This document shows, in pieces, positions 48,641 to 59,049 of a stretch of 64,000 bases of DNA (position 1 is its first letter; every line of letters starts with the position of its first letter). The DNA is taken from positions 19,275,060 through 19,339,059 of the forward strand of contig OX442314.1 in assembly GCA_949358305.1 (NCBI GenBank). Direction: 5' to 3'. Below the pieces are notes generated by a model that did no database searches, was not told where the DNA came from, and saw only the letters and a list, made by a program, of their open reading frames with translations. The position numbers and the translations under genes were made by a program. Origin of the DNA: Strigamia acuminata (taxonomy: Eukaryota > Arthropoda > Chilopoda > Geophilomorpha > Linotaeniidae).

Positions 48641-49250
48641 ACAGGGTGGGCCAAAAGACACGAACTGGTGTGAAGTCTTAATAACCTTTTTAATTTAAAT
48701 TAATTTAAATTTTTCTTTAACTATTTTGGAGATTAATCGTGGAAAAATTCTCAACCGAACAAAGAACACAAATTGTTAATTTTTACTAATAAACGTATAA
48801 TCATTGATACACTGGTTGGGTCAGAATTGACCCTCACTTTTGATAGTAAAATTCCCAATTTTTGTTCGCTGTTTGGTCTTGAATTTTTCCATGATTAATC
48901 TCCTGTGTCTTCTTCACAAAATGGTTTTAAAAAAATTTATTTTAAAAAAAGGTATTAAGACTTGTAATGAACCGGCTTTATATGATGGGGTAAACGCGTT
49001 TGAAGGAGTACGGCACGAGGATCACGTGAATCACACCAGGACAGACCAAAGGATAAACTGAGACAAAAACAACAGAAACAAATGAGAAATTCAGGTAGGT
49101 TTAATGGGAATTAGGTTTATTAACAAATGATTTTAACAATAGGAACAAATGAACGGGAGAATGCGTACAAAACAATAGAAAAGTAAGAGCACGTAATGCC
49201 GGATCGTGACAGACTTCAACCCGGTTCATGACTTTTGGCCCACCCTGTAC
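48641..49250. mobile_element. MITE with TACAGGGTGGGCCAAAAG ends
   Basis: Inverted ends share ACAGGGTGGGCCAAAAG and GAACYGG; TA duplication likely. The stretch 48980-49200 looks like a later insertion. Confidence 0.7.
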
Positions 49251-49283
49251 AATGTGAGGCAACAGTGATAATAAAACTTATAC

Positions 49284-49552
49284 TACGTTTACATGCATGG
49301 AATATTTCGAGTGAGGCAAAATATTCCGTGTGCACAACTGGCATGTAAACAGGATTATTCGGATTGTTTGAAGATTATTCGAGTAGTGAATAATCCCTCG
49401 AATTATTTTTATTGCGCATGCGCGCATTGCTTCCGGCACTTCCCCATTGGTCGAAAACTGAAAATGATTACGAATTATTTTCTGCATGTAAATGCAACAA
49501 TTGGATTATCTCAACACTCGAATTATTCGGTGCATGTTAAACTTACAAGGAG
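49284..49552. mobile_element. MITE with GTTTACATGCA ends
   Basis: Inverted TTTACATGCA-type ends, with ATTATTCG repeated in both orientations inside. The right end abuts the next foldback. Confidence 0.6.
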
Positions 49553-49992
49553 AGGGCAGGAGTGTGTCCCTCACAATTGTTTAATTTTTGTCAAAATAAA
49601 GTATTGTTATTATCTAAACAGTCAATACTTTCATTATTTAAATGCAACGCTCTTTCACATTGTACAAACAGTCAAAACACACAGGATTCTTTACTGTGTG
49701 TAGAATCATCCTTTTATCACTTTTTTGAGTAAAAAGGTCAAGTGTAGCACTACACTTGATGATTAGCCTGTTCAAACCTTACTCTGGAACCCAGGTAATT
49801 TGATATCTCATGACATATGACATCACAGCTTTGTTCACCAACATGACTGACTGCATGAAGGCAAGAATAGTGTGTTGTGATGGTCCAGTGGTTAAGGTAA
49901 TAGACAAGATCCGCGATACTGCAGCGCCATCTGCTGAGCGAACTTAATACTGTCGCATAGTGACAGAAGGTCGCGTCGTGAGCTTATTTACT

Positions 49993-50109
49993 ATGGCAGT
50001 TTCGCGTGTTTCGTGCGCTGTTCAGCTGTGTTTTAGTAATGGTAGAAAACGGCCGATTGGGGTAACTTGGCATGCTTTTCCAAGTGTTACAGCTATGAGA
50101 AAAGAATAG
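49993..50109 (+). pseudogene. THAP zinc-finger fragment, truncated
   Basis: ATG then Cys8 and Cys13 (CAVQLC) and WHAFP, the pattern of the start of a THAP DNA-binding domain, but a stop comes at codon 39 before the second Cys/His pair. Found inside the insertion that splits the second foldback. Confidence 0.55.
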
Positions 50110-50355
50110 AATGTAAAAATCAGATGTCATTTTGGTCCTAAATTTAAATGAGGAACAGCAAACGAAGTTGAAGTTTTGTGTGGAGTGTTAGAGGTTTTGT
50201 TTAAAAATTCATTTTCTTTGCATAAACATTCATGTTTTTAGCGTAAAAATTCATTTTTAGCAAGAAGATTCATTTTTTAACATAAAAATTGACTTTTTTA
50301 ACGTAAAAATACTTTTTTTTAACCTAAACATCCATTTTTTAATTATAACAATGTA

Positions 50356-50796
50356 CTGTCATGGACAAAAAAAATTCTCTTATGTTTAGCTGTTTTAAGT
50401 TTATCTATCATTATTTGCCGGTCTATCGTTTAATACTGTTGTTAGGGCAAGACTGAGGCAATAAGACACATCAGTTTGATGATTTAACATAACTTTTTGG
50501 CACTCTTTAATTCTCCGTCACTCCTCATCGGCACCACTACAATCAACACACTACAATAGTCACGGCAACCAAAAACATAACAACGGTTGCCACGAATAAA
50601 GGTAACAATAGTAACACAAATAATAATATCATTTCTTAAACGCACTTAACCTCAAAGACAGAATTCGGTTCAAAATTGATATCAATTTTGAACCGATCTC
50701 TGACATATGTCATTGAATCTCAATGGATTTTTATGTCACCTTGTAAATAAAATTAAAACGGCTAAACTGAAGGGAAGTTTTTATTGTCCACGACTG
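50356..50796. mobile_element. Tc1/mariner-type MITE, 441 bp
   Basis: TA at 50354-50355 and 50797-50798. Inverted ends (CTGTCATGGACAA against CAGTCGTGGACAA) extend inward to TTTAGCYGTTTTAA. It carries a perfect 30-bp palindrome. Confidence 0.75.
50666..50695. repeat. Perfect 30-bp palindrome
   Basis: CGGTTCAAAATTGAT followed at once by its exact reverse complement, no spacer. Confidence 0.95.
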
Positions 50797-52469
50797 TACT
50801 ATTTTGTATAAAAATTCATTTGTGCATCAAATTTGCTTTTTTCAGTAAAAAAACTCCATATTTTCGCCTAAAAAGTTTAAAATACGAAATAAATTAATCT
50901 CTTTTTTTTTTGGTGAAAAATTTGCTTTTTTAACCCATAAAAACATATTTTTTCCATCTAAAATTGCTCCAATGACCTGCGATTGCTGCAAATTTCTGCA
51001 AAAAAACAGAGATCAAGTTTCAGCGCTAAAGTTGAATCTATGCAATCAAATTATACAACTGATTCAACCACTACTACACCTCAATTCATAGCAAATTATT
51101 TTTATGATCCTGATATACGGAATATATATACACACACACATAATAACAGCGTAAAACCATGTCAGTACATTTATTTTAACAAAAATAAGCATAAATTTCA
51201 ATCAAACTTTACGCAGTAAAAAAAAAAAATTATAATCAAAATCACACAAAACTAATACTAAACTTATCTCCCAAATCCCTCTCTATATACATCGCTCTTC
51301 GAGATTGTAACTTGTGTTCGTTTCTTTCAACGTCCTCTTTTTGTTCGGATTCTGCGCTGTCTTCTTAATCTTAACTTTCTTCACCCCGAAACTCGGCCTC
51401 GGCGGGTAGTATTTCGGCTTTAGGCGGCAACGGCGGCGGAATGTTGGGCGGTGTCGGCAATTGGAGTCGAAGGGTTGGCGTGAAATTTGCTTTCTCGACG
51501 TACAGAGACGTGTCGTTGACGTTTGAAAGCGGCGAAATATTAGACGGCGTCAATGAATCGTCCTTGTTATCCGTCTTTTCACAGAAGTTCGATGGGAGCG
51601 GCAGATTCTGTGTTGGGATCGGGAAATGTTCGTTCCGGGTTAGCCATCTATGACTACTTGCAGTGCTGGAAATTTTTGCTTTTATTTTTTATTTATTTTT
51701 AGCAGTAAAGTTAATGTTTGTTATTTTATATTTGTTTTAAAAAAAATTTAATTTTATTAATTTTAATTTTTTAACAAATATAAAATAACAAACATTAACT
51801 TTACTGCTAAAAATACATAAAAAATAAAAGCAAAAATTTTCAGAGACAACAAGATTTGAACCTGCATGGAAAGATTCCTGATCCATTACCTTAACCACTG
51901 GACCATCACAACACACTATTCTTGCCTTCATGCAGTCAGTCATGTTGGTGAACAAAGCTGTGATGTCATATGTCATGAGATATCAAATTACCTGGGTTCC
52001 AGAGTAAGGTTTGAACAGGCTAATCACCAAGTGTAGTGCTACACTTGTTCTTTTACTCAAAAAAGTGATAAAAGGATGATTCTACACACAGTAAAGAATC
52101 CTGTGTGTTTTGACTGTTTGTAACAATGTGAAAGAGCAGTTGCATTTAAATAATGAAAGTATTGACTGTTTAGATAATAACAATACTTTATTTTGACAAA
52201 AATTAAACAATTGTGAGGGACACAATCCTGCCCTCTCCTTGTTAGTAATAGTAACTTTACACAGAGTTTAAAAATTATTACTTTTTCATTATTTTCTAAT
52301 AATGCACAGCAAGTGTTTTCAACAAGTGATGTCAGCAGACAAAGAAAGATTTGTATGCTTATTACAATTAAACAAAAACTAATATCAGATAATCTATAAA
52401 GCCTGCTTCACGAAAGCAAAAGGCAAGCTACAAAATGAATAACATTTTTTTTTATCAACACACGAATCT

Positions 52470-52534
52470 ACTGATCTAGTCTACACTTTCACAATCGTAG
52501 CTCGCGGTTGTGAATCGTGTCTGTGTACACTCAA
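52470..52534 (+). other. Possible 5' untranslated exon of the DHCR7-like gene
   Basis: CAAAC at 52530-52534 is followed by a consensus donor GTAAGT, and an acceptor (pyrimidine run, TGATCACAG) ends at 52757, just before the coding exon. The start of this exon is not fixed by anything seen. Confidence 0.4.
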
Positions 52535-52780
52535 ACGTAAGTATTATTATTTGATGGATGAAAATAACTAAGCGAAAAATTCTGAATTTAACACGTCTTT
52601 CCACTCGACACATTAAAATAAAATTAATTTCGGAATTATTCGCTCAGTTATTTTGTGTAACCTAGCGGAAATCCGTTACTGGACATTTTGACGCAACAAT
52701 AACCTTTTTAGCAAAGTGTATCACATTTATAACAATTTTTTTTTCATCTGATCACAGATTTCTTGCATTTTCAAAATAAG

Positions 52781-54031
52781 ATGAGTTTCCAAACCATATG
52801 GCGTCATGTGCGAGAAACTTTATTTCCGCTATTTATCATGACCCTTGGCCCAATTGGTGTCCATTCACTTGCTAGATTCGGACATTTGCATGAAGTAAAC
52901 ATGACTTGGAAGGAAATAATGTTTGGCAACACGACAAGTTGGAAGATTGTGATAGTTATGATATTTTGGGCATTTCTCTTCTTAAAAATCCCTTCTAAAC
53001 AACACATCGGTCCAACAGCTCAATTCGGATTCACACAACACTATCAAGACAATGGTCGTCTGTATTATGCGGTAACAACACTACTATTTATCGTGACTTG
53101 TTACACATATCCTTCATTACCCCAAATTATTTACTTCAATATTCTCCATCTGTTTTCAACGTTAAATATTGCAGCATTAACTTTATGCACCGTCCTATGG
53201 TTTAAAGGGAAATATTGGCCATCACATGTAACAGAAGAACGGGAACCAGCTGGATTTATTTTTGAACTTTACAGCGGACTAGAACAACATCCAAGAATCT
53301 TCGATGTCGATGTTAAGCAATTTGTGAACTGTCGATTTGCAATGATGCTTTGGCAGTTGTTAGTCTTAAGTTATTGGGCTGTTGCTTATGATTACTATGG
53401 TTTTAATTGGGGGGTTACGGTTATTGGCATATTGCAAACGTTTTACATTATCAAGTTTTATTATATCGAACACTTATATTTTTATAGTTTAGATGTGATT
53501 TTAGATTACGAGGGTTTTTATATGATTTGGGGATGTTTGGTATTCATTCCTGGTATCTTTGGGTTTACAATGTACTATTTTGTAGCAAACCCTCCAATTA
53601 TTGGTAAATGGATGGCTTTGACATTAATAATTTTGGGGATAATTAGTGTCACACTTACTTGTTTAATCGATTACGAAAAAGATGTATTTAAAATGTCAAA
53701 CGGAAAACGAACTTTATGGAGTAAAAATCCAAAATTTGTACTAGCTGAATACGAAATGAACGGCCAAAAAAAGACGACCAGGTTATTAACTTCAGGTTTT
53801 TGGGGCATTTCTCGTCATTTGAATTATCTTTTTGAATATATTTGTTATCTTGCGTGGAGTTTGCCCGGATATAATTTAGGAATTCTGCCGTTTATGGTTC
53901 CTATCTTTCTTAGCGCTTTCTTTACTCATCGCACATTTCGAGATGACGATAAATGTAAAAAGAAGTATGGTGTAGCTTGGGAGCAGTATTGTAAAATAGT
54001 AAAGTATAAAATGATACCTTTTATCTATTAA
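52781..54031 (+). CDS. DHCR7: 7-dehydrocholesterol reductase-like (ERG4/ERG24 family) membrane protein, 416 residues
   Basis: Family members reduce sterol ring double bonds with NADPH in the ER membrane. The ATG at 52781 is chosen; the frame is open six codons up but only from TTG. About nine hydrophobic segments. Family landmarks: GLEQHPRIFDVDVKQF (usual E-x-N-P-R-I), the C-terminal GFWGISRHLNY and RDDDKCKKKYGVAWEQY, ending KMIPFIY. The middle part (DYEKDVFKMSNGK, TLWSKNPKF) resembles DHCR7 more than lamin B receptor or delta-14 reductase. Changed positions: HP for NP, FAMMLW for PGxxxW, and NYLFEY where the family has NYxGD. No intron in the coding part. Insects cannot make sterols de novo, so a dietary-sterol role is likely; activity is unproven. 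Confidence 0.78.
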   Translation: MSFQTIWRHVRETLFPLFIMTLGPIGVHSLARFGHLHEVNMTWKEIMFGNTTSWKIVIVMIFWAFLFLKIPSKQHIGPTAQFGFTQHYQDNGRLYYAVTTLLFIVTCYTYPSLPQIIYFNILHLFSTLNIAALTLCTVLWFKGKYWPSHVTEEREPAGFIFELYSGLEQHPRIFDVDVKQFVNCRFAMMLWQLLVLSYWAVAYDYYGFNWGVTVIGILQTFYIIKFYYIEHLYFYSLDVILDYEGFYMIWGCLVFIPGIFGFTMYYFVANPPIIGKWMALTLIILGIISVTLTCLIDYEKDVFKMSNGKRTLWSKNPKFVLAEYEMNGQKKTTRLLTSGFWGISRHLNYLFEYICYLAWSLPGYNLGILPFMVPIFLSAFFTHRTFRDDDKCKKKYGVAWEQYCKIVKYKMIPFIY

Positions 54032-54594
54032 ATCACTAAATCACATGTTATTAAATTATTTAATCTATAATTAAATAAATAATGTCATAGTGTTTCGGGA
54101 AAACTTTGTATAAACCTAAAATCTAATCGAGATATAAAATTACATAAGACATACAATTACATAAGACTCACAACTTTGAAGATTCAACAACGATTTTATC
54201 AATTACTGCACTCAAAAAACAGCTTGAATTACTAAACAATGTTCGTGGTATCAACAAATGTTGCATCAGCAAATGCAAAACAGAAATTAAGCAAGAAAAG
54301 AAAGATGTTCAAGAATGAAAAATTGCTACAAACAAACAGATTGTATTTTTGTTGTAAAAATAGCAACATTTCGTTTAATACTCCCATTTTATCTTAATCT
54401 TGGATTTAATCTGAAAATATAAACATCCAATCTGTGCCTTTTAGTGTGCATCATTTTTAGTTTATGATTATTTGTGCAGACTTAGTGAGAAAAGTGTATG
54501 TGAATACAGGGGAGTGAATTTTTTCCGTCAGCTACTCCAATATACCCATTACTTCTACTAAAAATTTCAATATTTTAACATTTAAGGAAGCGTA

Positions 54595-54885
54595 ATTGCC
54601 GTTCTGCCTCAAATAAACGCCCGGGCGTTTATTAATTTTCCCGACCTGCACGGTGCTTATTCAGGCCGGGCGGAAGTTCAAAAAATCGCCAATTTTTTCA
54701 AAAAATGGTGATTTTCTCGTAAAAATTACTGATTTATTCGAAAAATCTTCGGAAAAATCGGCGATTTTTGGAGACCTGGTGTTTAATTTGAGCCGGCGCT
54801 GATTGAATAAATCACGGCTAATCCCCGGCGCTTAAACGGGCCCGGCTCCTATTGGAACCCGGCGTTAAGTCGAGGCAGCACGGTA
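54595..54885. mobile_element. GC-rich MITE built of GCCGGGC-TTAA motifs (family member 1)
   Basis: Inverted ends share CTGCCTC and TAAACGCCCGGG / TTAACGCCGGG. Inside, ACGCCGGG-like words recur every 20-30 bases in both orientations. Confidence 0.7.
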
Positions 54886-55329
54886 CAACCATTTTTCGAC
54901 AAATAGTCAAAATTTCATGCAGAATGGGTATCTGGGCAAAATGAAAAACAAGCTCAAAATTACAGATTTTTGCATGATAAAAATTATGATTTTTTTTCTT
55001 TTTTTACCACTTGATTGGCACACTTTTAAAGGTCACCCATAGGAAGAGAAATAAAAAATTTCTCTGATCTCTTTAAAATAACCTAAAAAATGTTATGTAA
55101 CATTTTTAACTGTTCAACATATGGGATATTGTTTAAAAGTAGTGTTAAACTTCGAACCGACCAATAATTGTTCCGCCATTACAATTTTTGAAAGTTTATA
55201 AATAGTGTTACTAGGTGGCGTTATTTATACGTCAACGACGACAAACAAGCATGTAAATTCAAGCGCCGATTCGCAATTTCATCAAGTTTTTATGTGATAG
55301 TGAGGAAGATGTTGATTTGTATGTTTTAA

Positions 55330-56290
55330 GGTGCATCCAATAATGATAGGTCCACCCCTGCATTGTTACATATAATAACTTCTGTGATTGTTACAAAAAG
55401 GACAATTTATTTCTGATATTATTACAACAAAATAATGCTATTCCTATATTTCCAATGTATTTAAACAATAAATAAATAAATAAATTCAAAAAAGCACATT
55501 TTTTCAGTCCAGAAATGATAGATCCAGTTGTTTTAGTATCCAATAAACTTGCCTTTTTGGCATTGACTTTATAAACTTTCTAAATACATTTAGACCAATT
55601 TCACTTCATTTGGTAATGATGGCAGTCTTTAATTCTTCAATGTTGCCATATTGCTTCCCTCCTGCGTCCACAGCACGTGCAAGCAACCCCCAAACATTTT
55701 CAATGGGGTTTAAATCTGGAGAATAAGGTGGCCAGTCCATAACCTGAACCCCATTATCCAAAAACCACTTCCAGGTGGACTTTGCCGTATGCACTGGAAC
55801 TCCCCGAATGCTTCTCCAGTTGCTTCACCAAATGGCACAAGATGTGTATCCAGCACTTGTTGATACTTAATTGCGTTCATCCTGCCATCTAGAAACACAA
55901 TACCAGTGGATCCATTATATCCAAAGGTAGCCCAGACCATCACTGAACCACCACCAATCTGTCGATTGGAATAGACTCCCTTATCCTTACGAATATCATG
56001 CCAGTAGCACTGACAACCATAGGGTCCATCCAAGTTGAATTTCTTCTCGTCACTCCACACAACATTGTGCCATTTGTCAGTCCAGGACATGTGTTCCTGA
56101 GCCCACTGCACTCGTTTCTTTATGGCAAATTTTTAGTGATGGTTGGGCCTTGCATTTGGTGTCCTTGAGTGAGCTCTTTTGTTTCAATATGCTGCTCAAG
56201 GTGGATTTAGACACATTGTAATTACTAATTACAATTCATTTACATCAAGAAAACTTTGAAATGGCATGAAGTTGTTATTTAACACCTGAT
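55330..56290 (-). pseudogene. Decayed Tc1-like transposase (DDE)
   Basis: On the minus strand from about 56225 down: VSKSTLSSILK (helix-turn-helix tail), VVWSDEKKFNLDG (first catalytic Asp), GGSVMVWATFGYNG, a frameshift near 55800, then MDWPPYSPDLNPIENVWG (third catalytic residue Glu). The second Asp region is damaged at the frameshift and the N-terminus is missing. The left end reads AAGGTGCATCCAATAATGAT near 55330, a possible terminal repeat. Not functional. Confidence 0.85.
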
Positions 56291-56306
56291 TTCACTCAAA
56301 TAATTT

Positions 56307-56512
56307 TTTTATTTTGCATATTTTTATTTTTATTTTGCATATTTTTATTTTTATTTTGCATATTTTTATTTTTATTTTGCATATTTTTATTTTTATTTTG
56401 CATATTTTTATTTTTATTTTGCATATTTTTATTTTTATTTTGCATATTTTTATTTTTATTTTGCATATTTTTATTTTTATTTTGCATATTTTTATTTTTA
56501 TTTTGCATAAAA
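56307..56512. repeat. 21-bp minisatellite beside the Tc1 pseudogene
   Basis: About ten almost perfect copies of ATTTTGCATATTTTTATTTT plus one T. Because 21 is a multiple of three it makes open frames on both strands, which are not genes. Confidence 0.95.
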
Positions 56513-57237
56513 TGAAATTTTTGGTGCATATTTTAGCCACATAAAACAAATTTTATTTTGCATAAATATCGGGAGTCTAGAAATCACTGATGATGATTAT
56601 GGTAATAATCAAATAATGGAAACCTCTGCCAGTGACCAAATAATAGAAACTGCTGCCAATGATCAAATGTAGTAAAAACCACAGCCAATAATCAAATAGT
56701 AGAAGCCGTAGGCAAAAACACTAGCAATGATGAATTAACTGACAGTTGATGATGTATGATGATTCAACTGGCAGCAGTAGTGATGATCAATAGATCAACA
56801 GATAATAGGCTACAGTACAATTCGTTTCATGTTGGCTATAGCTATTCATGTTGACTAATATAAATAAACTATTCATGTTTTACCGGTGGTGCAAGTTGTG
56901 GCGTAACATTCATTAATTCCTATATGTATTGAGGAAACGCGACGTGGAACAATTGCGACATTTCTGTTGGATTTTCGCAAATATTGGGGCATACAACCTT
57001 CAATTGTGTTTCCCAGTTCAGGCGCGGGGGTTGCAGGAGCAGTTTTATGGCCTTTGGGCCCCTGGCTCCAAAACAACCGGGGCTCTTACCATCAGTATTG
57101 ACACCTGAAAACAGGAGAAATAAAGCAAAAAACTGCAAAAAAGAGCACCCCTCAGGTGGTGGAGTTTTCGCCACTGGGGGAGTTGCAAGGGGGATTGGTC
57201 TCCTGCAGAAAAAATTACAAAGGGGCAGAGTAGTAAC

Positions 57238-57595
57238 TAGGGTTATTCACGAGTGCGATATCTCGCACCACGATTAACCGCAAACCAGAAAAAACGGCAG
57301 AAAACCGCACAACCGCAGACAACCAAAAATCTGCAAATTTTATTTTATTTAATTTAAAAAAATAAAAAATAAAAAATTATTTTTTATTTTTTTCTTCTTG
57401 AATTTTGGAGTTTTTAAAATTTATTTTCTTGAATTTTGGGTTTTTGCGGCTATGCAGTTTTTTGCGTTTATGAAATTTTTTGCGGTTAGCAGTTTTTGCG
57501 GTTTATGCAGTTTTTGCGGTCTTGCGCTATACCGCGTGCATTGCGGTTTTTATAGAAACCGCACCGCACTTGCCTAAAAAAACCGCACAATCCCA
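57238..57595. mobile_element. hAT-type MITE, 358 bp, rich in CCGCA/TGCGG
   Basis: Flanked by GTAGTAAC (57230-57237, 57596-57603), 8 bp. Ends TAGGGTT and, from the right, TGGGATT. The left part is full of ACCGCA and the right part of TGCGGT, giving a foldback. Confidence 0.8.
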
Positions 57596-59049
57596 GTAGT
57601 AACTGTGCTGCAACATAGAACTACGTGTGGAGAATTTTTTTTTGTTTTGTGTTATTGTTAATGGGCATTGTTTTCCATCGTGGCATTGTAAATTCCCATC
57701 GCCATTTCAGTTTTGAAGATTGTCCCGATAGACGTAAAATAGTTAGTTCAATGTCAAAAAATTTCAATGAAAATTAAAACTAAATTGTCGCACTTGTTCC
57801 GTGCCACGTTTCGCGCATGTAGCCGTTGTATTGATTCTCAGCAATCAATAATTAGAGCTTACAGACGTGTAAAATTCCTAGGCTTTCTAAATGTAACTTC
57901 ATTTAATTGTTAAAAAGAGCACATGGCAATTTTAATGCTGCAAGATATATTAAAAACTAAATTCGTGATGATGATAAAACACCGCTTTAATCAATGGTCC
58001 CCACAGATGACGATGCATCGATTAAATGAGGATGACACCAGTTGAATTTAGCTTAAAATAGCTCTATATTAATTAATTACGGTAATTAATTAACTAATTT
58101 AAGTTGAAATTCTAATTACATCAAGTAAGACTTATTTCATTCATAATCAGTTAGCCCCACCAAAAGCTTTTTTCTGGTTTCTTGAGTTGGCAAGTAGACC
58201 AAGTGAAATATTAGCCATATAACCATTGAGTGAAAAAAATATGCAAACACATTGAAAAGATTAAACTGCTTGTTTCAACTCCAATTTTCAAATAAAAATT
58301 TTGTATTTAATTCATCTCGATACCTTAATCGAGAGTTTTCTCTACCTAACTTAAAAAATAACAGCAGATTTAGTCTACATTCTGCAATCAGTCGCGGTGC
58401 GCATGCGCACACATTTTAAAGACAGATATATCAACAAAGCATTTAAACTAAATAAGTTTCGAATGTAGTAAGTACAAGTGTACACGTATTGGAATAACCA
58501 AAAATTAATTAAGAAAACAAATTAAATTATGTTTATCCCCAATGCACACACATCAAATTACAACTTGACTAACAAACCATCAAGTTCAATGTCACGCTTG
58601 AAACAGACAGTAATATTCCGATTTTCCTCCAAGATTAATTACATACAATTAATACAAACTAAAACTGCAGTAAAACAGTAATGAAAAAATCAATAAAGAA
58701 AACTCAGACATGAGTTACAAACAAAGAATATACACAGCATAAAAACAAAACATTTTAAATTTTAACAAAACAAATGTGAACAATTTAAACAAAATAAAAA
58801 TAATGTCACTCTAACAATTAAATGGAAAAACCTATTGCTCAATCATACGATACACACGACTGCCTATTCGTTTACACTGAGTGACAGTTGTCATGGTGAG
58901 TTACCTACATCGTTATAACCGTGCAGTTTACTACACCGAGGGACCAGAGCGGAAGAGAAAAGTACACCTACACTTTTGCTCATGCTTTGGCTCCAGTCCA
59001 TAGCCATGTGCGTTGTGGGAGCAGTTTGTGTGTAAACTTTTAGTTTTCA

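Larger units (their letters stand above)
49556..52241. mobile_element. Second large foldback element, interrupted in the middle
   Basis: Outer arms 49556-49906 and about 51840-52241 are reverse complements, starting CAAGGAGAGGGCAGGA, with TTA on both sides. The inner right arm and centre (51665-51840) match the centre of 21944-22971. The tRNA-Ser-like segment survives in the right arm and is cut in the left arm at about 49906, where 1.7 kb of foreign sequence begins. Confidence 0.75.
47478..52440. other. Gene-free spacer of about 5 kb packed with MITEs
   Basis: Holds five inverted-repeat elements, a TTAGG-like tract, a THAP fragment and a GC-richer patch (51360-51660) with a minus-strand Pro-rich frame of 60 codons. 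That patch may be a gene relic, but no family was recognised. Confidence 0.6.
54032..59049. other. Gene-free spacer of 5 kb: MITEs, a dead Tc1 copy and a minisatellite
   Basis: After the poly(A) signal (AATAAATAA, about 54075) come a GC-rich MITE, a Tc1-like pseudogene, a 21-bp minisatellite and a hAT MITE. From 57604 to 59049 it is AT-rich with nothing recognised apart from probable upstream sequence of the second M13 gene. Confidence 0.6.

Noticed and set aside
56292-56549. Open frames of 76-85 codons on both strands with 7-residue repeats
   Set aside because: They are the translation of a 21-bp minisatellite, which stays open in most frames.
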